The notes under the pieces are model-generated. The model worked only from the letters and a program-made list of their open reading frames with translations. It ran no database searches and was not told where the DNA came from. The position numbers and the translations under genes were made by a program. 64,000 nt of DNA from Cornus controversa (Eukaryota > Streptophyta > Magnoliopsida > Cornales > Cornaceae), in assembly GCA_026545225.1 (NCBI GenBank), contig CM048849.1, forward strand, positions 49,340,336 to 49,404,335. The letters are read 5' to 3'. Positions 47,040-59,299 of this stretch are shown here, in pieces. The stretch's first letter is position 1; every line of letters begins with the position of its first letter.

Positions 47040-48060
47040 TTGAAAATCTTCACAGCACAAAATACAGAGAGATCATTTGTAGAAGAGATGCTATAACATA
47101 TACATTTTTCCTTCACAAATACTACAATAGAGATTATTATTATTATTATTATTGGAGAATGTCAACTTAATTGCATAGCTCTAAGAAGGGGGGAAAATAA
47201 GTATAGTTTGAAATCTAATTCACATTCTAACGAGTATGGTCTGCACTCAGAAGAATATTAAAATAACGTTCGTATATGATAAGAACAAAAAAACCAGTAA
47301 AACAAACAAAACAACTGCAATATTGAAACAAACTAACCAAAAATGGCTCGTCGATATTAAAAACCTTTAGGCAACAAAGTAATCTAAACAATAGAGCGTT
47401 TTAATAATCCAGTACTGATGGCAACTTATTTTTCATAGGACTAAAGTAGTAATATCTAAAGATTTTGTGTACATATGATGAAAATTTAACATTCATGAAC
47501 TTTGTGAGCTCAAAAGGGGTAATGTCTCCATGGGCTATATGTCAGCTCCAATCATTTTACTTGACTATTCAATCGCGTTATAGATTACTAAAAGGATGAC
47601 ATACTAAACAAAGAATTTTCGTTAATATCTTTCTTAATAAGGTTTGAGCTTCTACACTTCATCATCAACCATGTTTTTCTTCACTATAATTGAATGCAAA
47701 AGGCAAAGTAAGGAAATCAGGCATATGACCAAATTTCATACTAAAAATTGGAAAGACAAATGTGGTAAATATTGTTACACACCGAGCATTTGAATATAAG
47801 CTCAGGAAAAAAGGGGGGAAAAAAAAGTTCTTGATCGAATGTCCATCATCGATCATTGTTTTCAAACATCATTATAATTCAATTGAAGCTACTAAGGATT
47901 ACAATAGTCAATCCAGGAAATGAATGAGCAATCGAAAGCTTACTTGCAGTGAGGATTTTAGAAACCGAGTCTTGGAGGAACCAAACAGAGCTCCCTCTTT
48001 AGTGTTTACTCTTCTCTCTATGTATATATCTATATTTATATATAGAGAGAGAGAGAGAAT
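47040..48060 (-). promoter_or_regulatory. probable 5' UTR intron and leader exon of SMR gene
   Basis: Upstream of the ATG, an acceptor-like GTGCTGTGAAG precedes a short leader ending TTTTCAAATGG. A strong donor, CTGCAA|GTAAGC, sits at 47942-47943, so a non-coding first exon from about 47944 to about 48050 is plausible. It would contain a (GA)n run and end near the SMR promoter. Inferred from splice signals only. Confidence 0.45.
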
Positions 48061-48299
48061 CTTCAGGAATGAACGGTTGGTTATGAATAAAAACAAACTG
48101 AATGCATTTTTGTGAGTGATGAGTCATTGATTCTCCTTCCAGAACACGTCTTCGGTCTTTCCCTTTATTTTTCAGTGTTTTTCTTCGCCGCATGTTGTGT
48201 TTCTGTACTATTTTGCCGCGTGAAGAAAGGGCAGTTAGGTCATTTGCAGGGTTGGAGGAAGAAGACCACAAGTCTCGTCTTCGCCAACTTCAATTAATC

Positions 48300-50370
48300 T
48301 TTTACTCAATTGGTTTGCTCTGTTTAGGGACGGAACAAAGTCCACTCCTGTTAGCTTTTGGGGCCGTCTGTGAAGCTATTTACTGTACTAAAAAATTTAA
48401 CTGGTTAGGTATATCCATTTACAAGAAACACATATACATTATTTACATAATTATACGATTATGTATACAATATTTGATACCTATTTCAAAATTTCTAAGA
48501 TCACTTTATCTCCATTCTTTAGATTTTTGTTTGCATTCCCATATAACTGAAGAAATATATATACAAGGATTACATATACAATATCCAATATCATTTCAAA
48601 CTAAAAAAAATCAATCTCAATCTCCATCCCACCCAATTTTTCAGTTGTCTCTCCATTTCGCCCAATTTTTCAGTCCTCTTCTTCAACCATATGGGTTATT
48701 GAAAATAGAGCAAACTAAAATACTTGTGCATTATCGAAAAGCAAAGAATTGAAGAGAGTGAAAGAAAAGTTGTTTCTCAGGTGGGTTTTGCTGAATCGAC
48801 AACACCAATTGTGTACCAACCTGATAGCCCTTAAATTGTGTTTGTGTATTTGAATATATATATATATATATAGACTTGGGCTTTGTAAAGATTAGTCAAT
48901 GACGTGACTATTCACAACCAAATAAACTGCACCGGCTGGGACATGCCCAAAACCTAACAGGAGAGGATTTTGGTCCGTTTAGGGACATCTCTCGATTGTT
49001 TTTGGTTATATTCTAATTGAGTTTGTTACAACTCCAAATTTCACTCATTTGGAATCATGATATTTATTTTGCTAAACAAATTTGAAATAATTTAGCGAAA
49101 ATTGGTAACTAACTACTCTATCTCTAAAATTAATTTTTTAACTTATAGAAAATACTGTCTCTCAAATTATTTTTTTACAAATTTCAGTTTATTCCAAATG
49201 ATCAAATAAAATTATATTTTAATTACAATTCAATTCATTTTACGATTTCAATTTGAAATTCAAATTCCAAAAAAAAATTGATAATAAACAAAGCGTAAAA
49301 AAATGAAAGACCGTGTGGAGATGTAAAGGAATGTAAGGACCGAAATTAAAATACTTGAATTAAAAGACAAAACAAGAAATATAAAGCACGTTATAATAGT
49401 CATACATCACACTACTTTTAAGACATAAAATTTGTCTTTGCTCTCAGACTTGGTAACCAAGTAAAGCAGACAAAATGAAAAATGTAATTGATGTCGTGTG
49501 GGGCTATAAATATCTGCCGGTAACCCATGTCTTCCTTAACCACCAAGCAACTCTGTTTTATTGCTGGCCATATGTCCCTTTGACCCATCATCTACCATGT
49601 CTTAGCCCATTCCCATATTCTGATTTAATCATGTGGCTGCCATGTGCCACCATGTGCATGTCCAATTCACTTAAAAAAAAATTCTTTTTTTTTTCAAAAA
49701 AACACACTCACACATTTAATAACCAATTGTCTATCATATGCCACTGATGTCTTCCATGATCAAGTGTACTCTGAATCATCCATCTCGGCATCCATGTGTC
49801 CATCCCTTATTGGTCCGTGTCTCGGTGAACTCTTTTATTCATCCATGTCCACACCTAAGTGGCTGCTACCTTTGGTGTCATCAGTCTCTCCTTCCATTAA
49901 TTGTCATGTGATGAGTAACAAAAATTGATCAAAATTTATATTATTTTTTTTAAGGTTATGTTCGGCTGCATAGAATTGGAGCTTTAGAATTGAAATTGAA
50001 ATTAGTGAAATTGAAAAAAAAATTACTCTTCAATTCCAATTTCATCCCATCCCTCGGAACATAGCTTTACAAATACGCAAAACTTGATATTTTATTATTT
50101 TTGTTTTTGTTTTTGTTTTTGTTCTTTTCATACTATTTATAACCTTTTAAATTCGTAATCATAAAAATAACAAAATTTATTAGCATAAAATGTGACATAT
50201 TCCTAGGGTAAAATACAATTTGACCCTATGTGTTTTGCAAAAACTACAGATTCACTCTCTCGCGTTTGCATAATTATCACTCCATATCATATGCCAACAA
50301 TTGCCAGTGTTAATGGACGAAACAAATTGATAATTATAATACCCTTGTTATTGAATTTGTTCTCTGGTAA
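48300..50370. other. intergenic, no gene supported
   Basis: The 186-codon + strand ORF at 48192-48752 lacks any family motif and overlaps the likely SMR promoter. A small palindromic piece at about 49955-50065 (TTATGTTCGG... / ...CGGAACATAGC, with AATTGGA and TCCAATT inside) may be a MITE. (AT)n occurs at about 48855-48873. Confidence 0.45.
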
Positions 50371-50380
50371 TTTTTATTTT

Positions 50381-51627
50381 GGGAAAATTACACTTAAATA
50401 AAGTTAGGAGGCCTAAATTACAAAATGGTCTATTTTAAAATTTTATTTTTCACTTTAGTTGAATTAAGTAAAATAATTACATATGCATTAAAAATTATTT
50501 TTCAGTCCAAAATGTCATTCAATCTCTTATTCCAAAATATCAAATTATCCTTCTTAAATCAAAAAATTCCTTCGCTCAAGAAATTAAAAAAATATCTGGA
50601 ACATCGTTTGATTTCTAAAAAATTGCAAGAATATAGAAGTAATCTAGTAAAAATGAACAAACTCATAAAGTAAAGCAAAATATACGTTAAACAAACACTT
50701 GTAAGCATACTATTATGTTGTAAAGTACTCAAAATTAGACTGCCTGATATGGCCCTGAATAAGAGCCAACTTTTTTTCTGTTTTAGATTAATGCAAGTGG
50801 ATACACTTGTGGTATCGCAACATATCAACTATATCTGGATGGGAACGAAGTAGATTTTTCAGATGTGCTTGGGTAACTTTTCGGTCTGGTAAGCCTAAAA
50901 AAATATGAGTATCAGGAAGACATATTACATCAAAACATGAATCACAAAGATAAGGAAAATTTAAATTTCACAAATAAACTGCTATAAATTTCATGTATGC
51001 CTGCAAATGCAAACAAAATTTGAGTTTTATCAGCAAATAAGTTATGAGTCATTCTACATATAATATGTCTGTTCATTAAATTAAATTAAGAACATATTTA
51101 AACAAGCAAATATGAATTAAATAGTTGATAATGACAACTTAAAAAAGTGACTAATGAAAATGCTCATCACATTCAAAAATCTCAAAATTAAGAATCATTG
51201 GCACATGAAGATGCCACACAATTCAAAATTTAGTTCACTGATTTTTTTTTTTTTTTTTGAAAAGTAAAAAAGTAGTTCACTGAATCAAAATAAGAGACTA
51301 TATTTGTGTGATGAGAGATGATCAACGACCAATAATTTATCCAGGTAATGGTGTTTTACAATGAATTCGATTTTCTTCCAATGAGATTAAAAGACAATTA
51401 TCTATTGGATTTTCTTTAGCAATGCACAACGCTCCTTTAGTCGCATATGAACCGAATAGAGTTTAGTGTATGTTAGAATAAGAGATTGAAGGGCATTTGG
51501 ACTTAAATAATAATTTTCAATGCATATTAGATTATTTTGTTTAATTCAACCAAAGTGAAAAATAAAGTCTTAAAATAGACCACTTTGTAATTTGGGCTTT
51601 CTAATTTTATTTAAGTGTAATTTTCCC
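50381..51627. mobile_element. Mutator-like non-autonomous element, copy 1
   Basis: Terminal inverted repeats of about 155 bp begin GGGAAAATTACACTTAAATAAAG and end in the reverse complement, ACTTAAG-like ...GTGTAATTTTCCC. The flanks TTTTATTTT and TTCTTTTTT fit a degenerate 9-bp target duplication. Length is 1247 bp. The interior has no transposase but holds an exon-like block at 50788-50894. Copy 2 is at 57154-58405. Confidence 0.85.
50788..50894 (-). other. exon-like captured fragment inside the Mutator-like element
   Basis: On the minus strand a TTTTTTTAG acceptor is followed by 34 open codons and a TAA stop. The peptide begins LPDRKVTQAHLKNLLRSHPD and continues IVDMLRYHKC. The same block exists in copy 2 (about 57561-57670), where stops interrupt it. 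Its better conservation than flanking sequence and its exon-like shape suggest host-gene sequence captured by the element. I cannot name the source gene. Confidence 0.45.
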
Positions 51628-52161
51628 TTCTTTTTTTTTACCTTAAAAAATCCTATCTTGAATTTGTTAGTATCTATTTAGTTGCTTAAATTATGAATAG
51701 AAATTGCAAAAAAAAAAATTGGAATAGAAAGAGGCTTCAAATCTGTCCTGACTTTATAGTGAAGTGTGATAATCTTTGGATTTTTTTTTTTTTTATTTTT
51801 TTTTGGTAGAAAGAGCAAATCAAGAAAGGGAGAAATTTTTTTTCCTTGCCAATTCTAGTATTCAAGTTAAGGAAATGATATTTGTATATTACTTGATTTC
51901 TCAAAAATAAATACATATAAATGACGATTATCCTCAAATAATTATCCATAATTATGTTAGAAAACACTCTTTTGCTCTACTCTGTGGAAATTGTCTCATT
52001 TCATTAATTAAGAAAATCAAATATAGCGTAAAAGTACAAAAGTAAATAGTGGAACATCACATCCATTAATTTACACTATGATTTGCATGAAATAGAACTA
52101 CAATTCATATGCAGCATAAAAAATTGAACTCTCTGTCCCATATTAATTGTATCACTTCCTA

Positions 52162-52278
52162 TATATGCTTCCAAAATTTATATCTTATTTGAAATGTTAA
52201 TGTAAAATGATTATATATTTGCTTCCAAAATTTATATCTTATTTGAAATGTTAAAGTAAAATGATTATATATTTTCTA
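52162..52278. repeat. tandem duplication, about 58 bp x 2
   Basis: TTGCTTCCAAAATTTATATCTTATTTGAAATGTTAA(T/A)GTAAAATGATTATATAT is present twice in tandem, nearly identical. Confidence 0.85.
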
Positions 52279-52384
52279 AGGAGAATCTACCAATATTTTC
52301 ACGCACTTCACTCTCCAATTCTTCTAAATACTTAGAGAAAAATTTATAAACCACACAAAACATTTTTAATGTCATATTTGACCC

Positions 52385-52865
52385 CCTTACAGGACTATAA
52401 CGACATATATCCCATTTACTATATTCATTATGTCATTTTCTCTATAAAATATAATGTTTTCTAAAAATTCAAAAAATAAAAATAGTTAAATTCAAAAAAT
52501 AAAAATAGTTAGATAAATTTCCTAAATAATAAGTTTAGAAACATAAAAAAAATAAAACGCTAATAGAACTTTATTTAAGATTTAAAAAATAATAATCAAC
52601 TAACATATATACTCTTTTCTCAATTATGGTGTTTCTAAATAAAAATTTAAAAAAAATAAAAAAATAGTTTGATAAAATTCTTAAATAAAATTCTATTGTC
52701 CTTTTACTTTTTGTGTTTTTAAACTTATTATTTATGAATTTTATCTAACTATTTTTTTGTCTAAATTCTTATTTATAAAATATTATATTTATAGAAGAAA
52801 AAAAAAGTATAATGGACATAGTAAATGGTATATGTCATTTTGGTTATGTCAGGGTTCAAGTTGTC
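52385..52865. repeat. inverted-repeat (foldback) element, AT-rich
   Basis: The left arm, about 52398-52455 (CATATATCCCATTTACTATATTCATTATG...TATAAAATATAAT), is inverted at about 52790-52845 (ATATTATATTTATAG...ATAATGGACATAGTAAATGGTATATG). The AT-rich interior also pairs in part. Probably a small MITE; I found no clear target duplication. Confidence 0.55.
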
Positions 52866-53029
52866 CATTTTTGTAAGATGAGGGACTAATTTATTTCAGA
52901 ACATAGTTCAAGAGGTCACTTTGCACATCTGGAAAAGTTGAAGAAGTTTTTTCTTTTTGTACTTTTGTCTACTATTTTTTATTTTTATTTTTAAAGTTGA
53001 AGTATTTACTAGGTATCTCGAACGGCGCA

Positions 53030-53095
53030 ACCACCGGCGGGAGAGGAGTTAGGCGAATTTAACAGAGCCCTTCTATGAGGTTCGAAAGGTAAATC
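53030..53095 (+). other. leader-exon-like GC-richer block
   Basis: A short stretch (CGAACGGCGCAACCACCGGCG...AGGTTCGAAAG) stands out from AT-rich surroundings and ends at a good donor, GTAAATCC. It resembles a plant 5' leader exon, but no downstream exon is found on this strand within several kb. It may be an orphan promoter/leader piece carried by a transposon. Confidence 0.3.
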
Positions 53096-53959
53096 CGTTA
53101 TTCCGCTTCGGTCTCCATCTTGCTTGATCTTGATTTTCTATTCTAATTTTTCAATTCTTCTTACGCATCAATGCTCATGATTTGTTGAAATTAGCTTTTG
53201 AGATTCGAAATGATGCTGAAATTCAAAGAACTTTAGACTTATCAAAATAAAATAAAAAATTAGAAACTTTAGAATCATAACATACTCTGTTAATTTTCAC
53301 TCTCTGCACTTTATTTCTCTGTGTTTCTATCTTCATAAGAGTTGTAAAAAGAGACAGTGAGAGAGAGATTATGTAAATAAAAAAAAAGGCCAATTATGAG
53401 ATTGAAAAAATTAGAACTAACCTTTGTATGATTTTAGGGACATTTTGGTAATTTTATTTTAGAAAGAATAAGTAAGTGGCGCCCCTGAGTAGCGAGTGCA
53501 ATGGTGAACTGCCAATATCAATAGCTTTTTCTAAAATATATTTAAAGTTTTGAAAGCTCTCCTAATTTGACAATATAAATATTGAAACATCAAAGTTAAT
53601 TGTAGGATCAGCTGATTTAAAAATGAAACAATACATCTAGGAACTGTAAATTTGTAATCCCCAAAATAAGACACTTAAATTAGGAAAAGAGCTAATATAA
53701 AATACAACATGATGTGACTTGGTGAGGATCTTGCTATAAATCTCCTGTGCTATAAAAAATTTGAAATTACTCCTAACATTCAAATTATTTTATACTCAAT
53801 TTAGAAGGGTTTTATGCAATTAATATTAAGATTTTTAAAAGGAAAGTTATATTTGCACTTTTATTTTTTACGTTTGCACTCATTTTTAAATAAATGACAT
53901 TTTTAACCTTAATTACACAACTATCATTTCTGATGTTCCCTCTCTGTCTCTAATCTTTA

Positions 53960-54560
53960 ATAGTTTTGATCTCTTTTGACAAACTCCAAAAAAAAATATT
54001 CTGAAAAAAAGAATTCAAAAAATAGTTATCTCTTTCTCTTTTGACATGATTTAAAAAAAGTTATTCATGTTAAATAAATCATCTCTTTTGACAAGACCCC
54101 AAAAAAAAAGTACTAAAATTTTTTTATCTTTATTGAATAAATTATTTCTTTTGACTGGACTGAAAAAAAGAAAAAAAAAATCTTTATAGGACCCAAAAAA
54201 AAAAGTATTCTACGTAAAAATAAAAAAAGACCCAAAAAAATGTTATTATCTCTGTGAATAAATTATCTCATTTGATAGGACCAAGAAAAAAAGTATGGTG
54301 CGCATAAAAATAAATAAAAGACCCAAAAAAAGTTATATCTGTTGAATAAATTATCTCATTTGACAACACTGGAAAAAATGACAAAAAAAAAAAGTTATCT
54401 TTTAATTTTAACAGGACCACCCAAAAAAAAAAGTACCAGAAAAAATAGAGTGCCTATAATCTCTTTTAACAGGACCCAAGAAAAAAAATTATTTCTATTG
54501 AATAAATTATCTCTTTTGATTGAATAAAAAAATAAAGTTATCTTTTGGTTGGAACTCAAA
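53960..54560. repeat. degenerate tandem array, unit about 60 bp
   Basis: The motif TTATCTCTTTTGACAGGACCCAAAAAAAAAGT, with GTTGAATAAA between copies, recurs about nine times with variable A-run lengths. The units are heavily diverged. No gene is supported; ORFs here are Lys-rich readings of the array. Confidence 0.65.
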
Positions 54561-54599
54561 AAGAATTATTAAACGAAGTAAAAAAAAGGTAAAAAGAAT

Positions 54600-55260
54600 T
54601 AAAATTTATAGTATAAATGGTAGTTGTGGTATTATAAAATAAGAAATGATGCATTAATGAATTTAGGGGCCTTTTGTCATTTTATTTATAAAAAAGGCAA
54701 GTAGAGTGCAACAGTAAAAAAAAATGAAGTGAAAATATTTCCTTCTTTTTTAAAAAAACACCGATATATTTTTTTCCAAGAAAAGTACTAGTGCTTCAAT
54801 CATTAATACGTAATTTTCATTTTTATCAAACAACATTGACATTGACATTGTAGTTGTTAGAATGAAATGTTAACAGTAATGTTAGGCACTTAGGCTTATC
54901 AAATTGTGAGTCAAATGATTATCGGTTCTGTCTCAAATGTGGAGGTTGGAGTAAAGATAGGCAAGCAAAGTAGATGAAAGATCAAGGATTATAACAAATA
55001 GCTTTATGGGAAGGAATTCCATAAACCTAAAGGTTTTAACATAAAATTAGAAAGGATGTTTAAAAATGTAAAATTTTTTAGAGAGGTATTGAGAGATTAT
55101 TTTCGTGCCCTATTTTTTCCTATAACACCCTATTAGGAAAAATGTTTGCATAATATATATAAAAATGCTATTGGAAAAATAATACTTTTTATGCGACAGA
55201 ATTTATTAGAGTTTCAAAAAATATAGAGTCGTCACCTAAAATTGAGTTGTGGTGTTTGTT
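54600..55260. other. intergenic, nothing supported
   Basis: AT-rich sequence without ORFs of note. The segment near 54655-54720 (TTTAGGGGCCTTTTGTCATTTTATTTA...GTGCAACAGT) resembles 53440-53510, suggesting that the 53.4-54.7 kb block is bounded by related repeats. Confidence 0.4.
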
Positions 55261-55272
55261 AGTTTACCCTAA

Positions 55273-56088
55273 TGTTACGTTTAGTACTCAATAATGAAAT
55301 TGAATGGAATGGTCATTCAAACCATTCTTTTGTTTAGTATGAATTTTAAGGTGAGAATAGTCATTTCCTTAAAATGAAAATCCATTCCCAGGAATGAAAA
55401 TTCATTCCATAGTTAAACATATGAAATAGGCATTCCATTCCATTCCCAGTAAGATTAAAAAAAAATTCATATAACCAAAAAACCTTTCACCTCCATCATC
55501 ACCACCACCACCACTTCCACTACCACACTGGCTCTACCACCACCGACTCTACCACCACCTCCACCCCCATATCGCCACCTTCCTACTCCATCACACCACC
55601 ACCTCCATATCGCCACCTTCCTCCACCACCACCGTTGTCGCCACCACATAATATCGCCACCACCTCCACCGCCACCTTCCTCCACCACCACACCGCTGTC
55701 GCCACCGCCACTCCCACCACACCACTCCACCACCTCCACATCGTCGCTGCCACCCCCTACCGCACCACTACCACATCGCCACCTTCCTCCACCGCCACCC
55801 CCATCACACCACTCCACCACCTCCACATCGCCACCACCTCCACATCACCACCACACCTCGCCACCACCTCCACATCATCACCTTCCTCTACCACCACATA
55901 TTTGTTGATTTAATTTATTTATTACTAGGAGGGATATTTTAAAGAATTTGATTTAAAATTTATTTCATTCCCACCTCATTTCATATTTGTAATCAAACAA
56001 TATAATGAGAATGGTCATTCTATTCCATTCTCATTTCTATTCTATTCTCAGTTTCATTTTATTCCATTCACGCGTATCAAACGCAGCA
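55273..56088. mobile_element. Harbinger-like MITE carrying a (CCA)n-rich core
   Basis: Termini TGTTACGTTTAGTAC and GTATCAAACGCAGCA are imperfect inverted repeats flanked by TAA on both sides (55270-55272 and 56089-56091), as in PIF/Harbinger insertions. Subterminal GGAATGGAATGGTCATTC-type motifs appear at both ends. The core, 55490-55905, is some 400 bp of CAC/CCA-rich trinucleotide sequence. It gives Ser/Thr/Pro/His-rich or Gly/Trp-rich ORFs that should not be taken as genes. Confidence 0.6.
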
Positions 56089-56499
56089 TAAGTGTGTAAT
56101 AAGGTGTTATATATATGATGACACATTGTAAATTTTTTTTTCCCTAATATATTGATTTCATATGGAGTAATGAACTAGATAAACGGATTTGAGATTTTGA
56201 TTATACATGGGAATGTGTAGGGACCCCCACAAATTGTGGTAGAGTGCTATGTTCTTATTTTCATATTTAAATGTGTTCAAAAGCATCAATAGATATAACT
56301 TTGTAAAATTTTGTTACCAGTACTTCCATGTGATTTGTGCCATATATCGCATATACTTCTTCCTGCCAAAAGTACACCATGTCAACATTTTTTTACGGTA
56401 AAATGACTTTATTGCTCTTTGATTTCTGACCTAACCCTTTTGAATAGTAAATTTACCTATTTAATCCTATATAATGGACCAAAATATCCCTTTGAATAT

Positions 56500-57085
56500 A
56501 GTATGCGTGTTCTTTCTCTTTCTCTTTCCTTTTCCATTTTTCTTTCTCTTTCACTGTCTATCTATATATACACACACGATAATATATATAACCTATATAT
56601 ATAATTATTATTTTTTATAAATAATAACGTTTAACATAAAATAAAAAAATAATAATGTTAACATATATATCTATATTGTATGTATTACAAATCAATTCAT
56701 CATTGGAGCAAAAAAACAATTTGAGAAATTCATCATATATTACAAAACCAATCATCAAAGTCCAAATTAAAGATTCAAAACTAAATTCAGTTAATTGAAA
56801 ATTCAATCATAATAAAATTCTCTTATATCTTTCCTTCAGCACAAAAGTATCTTAAAGTCAACTTTTTTAACAGGAAGTAGAACACTAAAACAACTACAAA
56901 AGTGAAAAAATGTGGCATTTCAATTACTGATCACAATTGCTCCGATGACAAATTGTTTTTGAGTTTGGATGACAAGGAATCGAAAATTAAGACCCAGGCA
57001 CTTCCATGTGTGTTCTTTCTCTTTCCTTTTTCATTTCTCTTTCTCTCTCTCCATGTACACATTATAATATATATAACCTATTTGT
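56500..57085. repeat. diverged direct repeat, about 75-95 bp, 500 bp apart
   Basis: GTGTTCTTTCTCTTT...(C/T)-rich...ACACA..ATAATATATATAACCTAT occurs at about 56507-56600 and again at about 57009-57082. Nothing coding lies between them. Confidence 0.55.
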
Positions 57086-57153
57086 AATTTGTTGAATAAA
57101 ATTTTAGATTTTGAAGTGGGAGAAAAGAAAATTTGATGGAAAGAAAAACTAAA

Positions 57154-58405
57154 GGAAAAACTACACTTAAATAAAGTTAGGAAGTCTAAATTACTAAGTG
57201 GTATATTTTAAAAGTTTATTTTTCACTTTTGTTGAATTAAGCAAAATAATTATATATGCATTGAAAATTATTATTCAGGTACAAAATACCATTCAATCTC
57301 TTATTCCAATATATCAAATTATCATTCTTAAGTCAAATAATTCATTCACTCGAGAAATTAAGAAAATATCTGGAATATCGTTTGGTTTCTGAAAAATTAC
57401 AAGAATATAAAAGTAATCAAGTAAAAGTGAACAAACTCGTAAAGTAAAACAAAATATACATTATACAAGCACTTGTGAGTATGCTATTATATCGTAAAGT
57501 AACTTAAATTAGATAGCTTGATATGACCCTGAATGGTAGCCAACTTTATTTTCCTTTTAGATTAATGCAAGTGGATACATTTTTGGTATCACAACACATC
57601 AACTATATCTGGATAGGAATAAAGTAGATTTTCTAGATGTGTTTGGGTAACTTTTCAGTCTGATATGGCTAAAAAAATATGAGCATCATGAAGAGATATT
57701 ACATCAAAACATGAGGTATAAAGATAAAGAAAATCCAAATTTCACAAGTAAACTCCTATAAATTTCAAGCATGTCTGCAAATACAAACAAAATTTGAGTT
57801 TTATCAGCAAATGAGTTATGAGTCATAAAACATAGAATGTATCTGTTCACTAAATCAAATTAAGAACATATTTAAACAAGCAAATATAAATTAGATAGTT
57901 GATAATGGCATCTTAAAAAATTGACTAGTGAAACTGTTCATCACATTTAAAAAATCTCAAAAATTAAGAACCATTGGCACATGAATTTGCCATACAATTC
58001 AAAAACTAGTTTCACAAATTTTTTATTTTATTTATTTTTTAAAGCAAGAAAAGCAGTTCACTAAAGCAAAAAAATAAACTATATTTTTGCGATGAGAGAT
58101 GATCAACGACCAATAATTTATGCAATGGTGTTTTGTAATGAATTCAATTTTCTTCTAGTGAGATAAAAAGACAATGATTTGTTAGATTTTATTTAGTCAC
58201 GCACAACGCTCATTTAATTGCATAGGAATGAAACACAATTTAGTGTGGGTTGGAATAAGAGATTAAAGGACATTTTGGACTTGAATAATAATTTTCAATG
58301 CATACGTGATTACTTTGTTTAATTCAACCAAAGTGAAAAATAAACTTTTAAAACAGACCACTTTGTAATTTAGGCCTCCTAACTTTATTTAAGTGTACTT
58401 TTCTC
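57154..58405. mobile_element. Mutator-like non-autonomous element, copy 2
   Basis: A second copy, 1252 bp, of the element at 50381-51627, in the same orientation and colinear throughout. Terminal inverted repeats GGAAAAACTACACTTAAATAAAG / CTTTATTTAAGTGTACTTTTCTC are flanked by AAAACTAAA (57145-57153) and GAAACTAAA (58406-58414), an 8-of-9 target duplication. The exon-like block corresponding to 50788-50894 is present but interrupted by stops. Confidence 0.88.
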
Positions 58406-58429
58406 GAAACTAAAAGTAATTGAAAAGAA

Positions 58430-59100
58430 AAAATTGGGGACCTTGGAGATTGAAAATCCTATTTCATCGATCCATAACATAAATACTCACAATACATCAA
58501 TGCCACAGTCTCCACATCGTCACAATCACATATCTCCACTGAATGCAACACCACAGGCTATTTTCTCTATAACTTCTCCGAGAAAACCCGACTCCGATCA
58601 GCAATAACTCTCTGATGCACGTCCACGGAAACCCTAAACCTATCACTTGCGGTGATGGTGAACTTCACGTCTCCAAAATTACCGGACATCATCTCGGGTT
58701 GGACGAGTCAAAGTGGGCAAGTCAGAGAAGGAAGGAAAAGGAGAGAGAGTGGGAAGGGGAAAGAGAAACTCTAGAGAGAGAGAGCTGGGATTGTGCAGAT
58801 GGAGGAGAGAGAAAGGTGTTAGAGATGAAGTTAGTGTGGAGAAGAGGGGTGGGATTAGTTAGGGGTATTTTTGTTATTTTGATTGACATATTTTTAATTT
58901 AAATAATAAGATGTAATAGACATTTCACACACTTTTTAAATGAAAAAGCTTATGGGAAGTGTTCCAAACAAAATTTTACAAAATTATAGTCGCGTGACAA
59001 TACATCAAATCTCAGAGAATGTTAATGATATTTACCCTTAATATTAAGAACAATTTACGATTTTAAATAGTACGGATGCTTTAAGTTAAATAGTACGGAT
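58430..59100. other. region upstream of Cys-rich gene, no gene supported
   Basis: A 95-codon + strand ORF (58615-58902) starts in normal-looking sequence but soon becomes Arg/Glu-rich over GA repeats. It has no recognisable domain and no splice continuation. It may be an orphan first exon or chance. A 24-bp tandem duplication (AAATAGTACGGATGCTTTAAGTT x 2) lies at 59067-59113. Confidence 0.4.
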
Positions 59101-59299
59101 GCTTTAAGTTTTTAACCATTAATTATTAGGGTAACTTGAAAAAAAATGGCGAGTCTTGCAAATTTTTTTGATATTTTAAGGTGATTATTTGCTAAAAGTT
59201 TAATAAAAAAGTTAATATGCAAAGCTTTACTTTGATGAGAAATTTAATTTAATGCAATTAATAATTTTTCTTTTTATAATGTTCAAATTATCTCTTTTG

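Noticed and set aside
48192..48752. 186-codon + strand ORF
   Set aside because: No recognisable domain, low-complexity Ile/Tyr/Ser composition, lies in the likely SMR promoter and AT-rich intergenic DNA.
55467..55913. ORFs of 119 aa (-) and 92 aa (+) rich in Gly/Trp/Val or Thr/Pro/His
   Set aside because: Direct translation of the CCA trinucleotide repeat core of a MITE.
58615..58902. 95-aa + strand ORF as a separate gene upstream of the Cys-rich gene
   Set aside because: The second half is a GA-repeat reading and the first half matches nothing I know; insufficient evidence.
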